Assembly: GCA_001464165.1 (NCBI GenBank)
Contig: LNEX01000146.1
Coordinates: 1 to 6,224 of the forward strand
Origin: a bacterium Ga0077546
Lineage (GTDB): Bacteria > Cyanobacteriota > Vampirovibrionia > Obscuribacterales > Obscuribacteraceae
DNA length: 6,224 bases
Direction: 5' to 3'
Shown piece after piece: positions 5,701-6,224 of the stretch. The notes beneath the pieces were generated by a model that did no database searches, had not been told where the DNA came from, and worked only from the letters and a program-made list of their open reading frames with translations. Position numbers and translations under genes: made by a program. How positions within the stretch are numbered: the first letter of the stretch is position 1; each line of letters opens with the position of its first letter.

Positions 5701-6224
5701 CTGTAAATCATTGTCGCTGCTAAACTTAGCACCGCCATTATGATGTGAGCCAAGCCGCCCCTGAGCCATGCCCATGCTCACAGCGAGTAGGGTAGAAGCC
5801 AACGGACTATTCAACTTGGCCTGTTGCAGTGCTCTTTCAGCAACAGTGGTGACACCCTCTTGACCAATCTCTTCGCCAACTTCTTTGGCACTTTCTTTTG
5901 CAAGTTGGCGCATCCATGATGAAGCGGCCGCTTTTGATGAAGAGTTCATGCCAGCTCGACCAGCCAGTTCAATCATCTCGAGGCTTTGCGGATTACTTAC
6001 AAGCGACTTTACCCATTGTGTATTTACGCTAGAAATTCCTGATTGACCTATTTTCAATGCCCCCATCCCGACCAGCCCCATGACGACATTCTGGGCATAC
6101 TCTGCTGTCAGCGGCACAGAAACCTCTTTTACAAATGAACTGATAAGACTTTGGGCTGACTCAGAAGTGCCTTTCCAATCTTGGGCGGCTAGTAGCCGGT
6201 TAAACGACTCGGCATTGTTTGCGC
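2770..6224 (-). CDS. Very large multidomain protein with zincin-like and nuclease-like regions, 5' end missing
   Basis: The frame is open from the right edge to TAA at 2770-2772, giving 1150 visible residues; the true start is outside. Numbering is from the first full codon (6222). Residues 40-63 and 139-158 are Gly/Ala/Met-rich hydrophobic stretches around a helical AKESAKEVGEEIGQEG segment, as in the pre-toxin parts of secreted polymorphic toxins. Residues 265-295 are strongly helical. At 348-352 is HEMKH, fitting the HExxH zinc-protease signature, preceded by a short beta strand (IEINLN). Residues 400-650 are helical and charged. A low-complexity SDSSSDSSSE lies at about 659-668. At about 775-900 a helix, then LLDVAVF (Asp810), then LPVQIKQK (Gln825, Lys827) fits the D-Xn-QxK variant of the restriction-endonuclease fold. 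A helical stretch at about 915-975, a Pro-rich linker (about 1009-1065) and a charged helical C-terminus follow. No Rhs/YD or haemagglutinin repeats are visible. A toxin-like effector is my best inference; the nuclease region being internal is atypical. Confidence 0.8.
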   Translation of the reverse strand, partial: ANNAESFNRLLAAQDWKGTSESAQSLISSFVKEVSVPLTAEYAQNVVMGLVGMGALKIGQSGISSVNTQWVKSLVSNPQSLEMIELAGRAGMNSSSKAAASSWMRQLAKESAKEVGEEIGQEGVTTVAERALQQAKLNSPLASTLLAVSMGMAQGRLGSHHNGGAKFSSDNDLQIHSSMRDSVLENLKNSGHLVEKQPDGSFKVSDYKTPGSELRISLSDDVHVVSNHVEQEHAIEPEPSRRHSRHGLGVENDTDVKIQNLSDQIELASPEESAKIKSEIKEILLEKAQEYARKLGLVVRDENGKVVDYLISEKNIRLTSEGFDDSYGTDNTIEINLNRTDPTSALLHEMKHMSEMLERTSLEKADPEMFDRRIREDVFGELAQGGGLRIAEEGGEQRTVPRTELKTLEQKSALRSLLMEFSETNSSSSPEQIAEWLRDKPEQVRLFAQDGLDSAALTKLMSAEMYHYQAVKREAQLDSDILQNDAKLDQWTSARAESYRRMAEQRGDTLYDEPQLHKLTRAITEEALGIMGDDSHYNVFGPSERRAEVLELSNAIKALKSDPNSQGIVESNVSVIQHSVNLQKLTNSLAAMRADGSANPQVLQDARDAASKVIDKLPETDLGRQVVARMLDLQIIDVAQVPASLRPIGDRAEYRHRISDSSSDSSSEANTGRRLSQENPVTRHALEDRAGKSSAVDIELLRDGGASVMDRKKELDRLDEQGLRTAEQDIEYDRIMDKLDAHRALRKAVDSEMARLEQTEKTSQSEIPNTTQGGFATQKLVTNWIRDLLAGDPRYKVLEGGATADHYLLDVAVFDTKTGQYLPVQIKQKDPDNSLPSLVKFAKANPKDDALLGFGNESHDEATSRRQKLFFQDLAGVARDSNVRLGAAQGVAKQSLLHSLRESPLTVLHNPLDLQNHLSPGNMIQKETKDTINSIKSLPRAEQHHAAVKLKAELSEQKRSVEKFISDLESQAKAMNNHRLTEYAGSFRHIVQKGGYFDRSFESLDKIIKPPADPATAVKPNPKTNPSSNAEAPKHVPIEPVRTQRAPVEVAEPTKSRPAASVETPNIARLKALSLVFERSSGYGIKVEDQSTYDGDIKVILQELVEGKISKLNQLQQEEAKKLYEAYVEGNSEGIDKVHAYLRRKQEAQQ
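4221..4256 (-). repeat. 12-bp tandem repeat encoding a Ser/Asp linker
   Basis: CTGAGGAACTAT occurs twice in tandem (4221-4232, 4233-4244), with a decayed third copy CTGAAATTCTAT (4245-4256). Being a multiple of three, it keeps frame and encodes repeated (I/S)SDSS in the large protein, between the helical region and the nuclease-like domain. It looks like a flexible linker grown by slippage. Confidence 0.65.

Noticed and set aside
6115..6117. GTG as the start of the large protein
   Set aside because: The same frame stays open upstream to the window edge, with protein-like sequence and no stop, and no ribosome-binding site precedes this GTG.

Overview
This window looks like the right-hand boundary of an integrated mobile element next to a stretch of bacterial chromosome, or possibly an older element. 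The taxon cannot be read directly. The lipobox lipoprotein suggests a Gram-negative-type envelope, and the tRNA remnant has no encoded CCA. The very large, low-complexity-rich multidomain protein with zincin-like and nuclease-like segments reminds me of environmental lineages such as Vampirovibrionia/Obscuribacterales. That is an impression, not a demonstration.

Layout. Positions 1-201 (minus) hold the first 67 codons of a P4-type tyrosine recombinase that runs off the left edge. Behind its start lies a striking array of about seven 11-bp units (236-312). At 436-482 is the 3' part of a tRNA-Arg(ACG) without its 5' half, followed by an intrinsic terminator (513-546). An integrating element rebuilds the tRNA at its far end and leaves a 3' stub at the other. 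The integrase and array therefore belong to an element lying to the left, and everything right of about 482 is flanking DNA. A second, different 11-bp repeat (547-578) sits just past the terminator. The rest of the gene-free stretch up to 882 holds several hairpins and a possible promoter.

Positions 883-1680 (plus) encode a 265-aa uncharacterised protein with two widely separated CxxC knuckles. Positions 1762-2288 (plus) look like a broken gene for a small secreted protein. A signal peptide, a linker and a C-terminal half lie in three successive frames, and the C-terminal part loosely resembles the IalB family.

The right 4 kb is a two-gene minus-strand unit. A very large protein (at least 1150 aa, 5' end beyond the right edge) is followed after 23 nt by a 186-aa lipoprotein. 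The large protein has hydrophobic Gly/Ala-rich segments, an HEMKH zinc-protease-like motif, helical regions, a D...QxK restriction-endonuclease-like segment, a Pro-rich linker and a small C-terminal domain. The arrangement suggests a polymorphic-toxin-like effector with a membrane-anchored partner (immunity or accessory). This is inferred from architecture only and is the most interesting system in the window.
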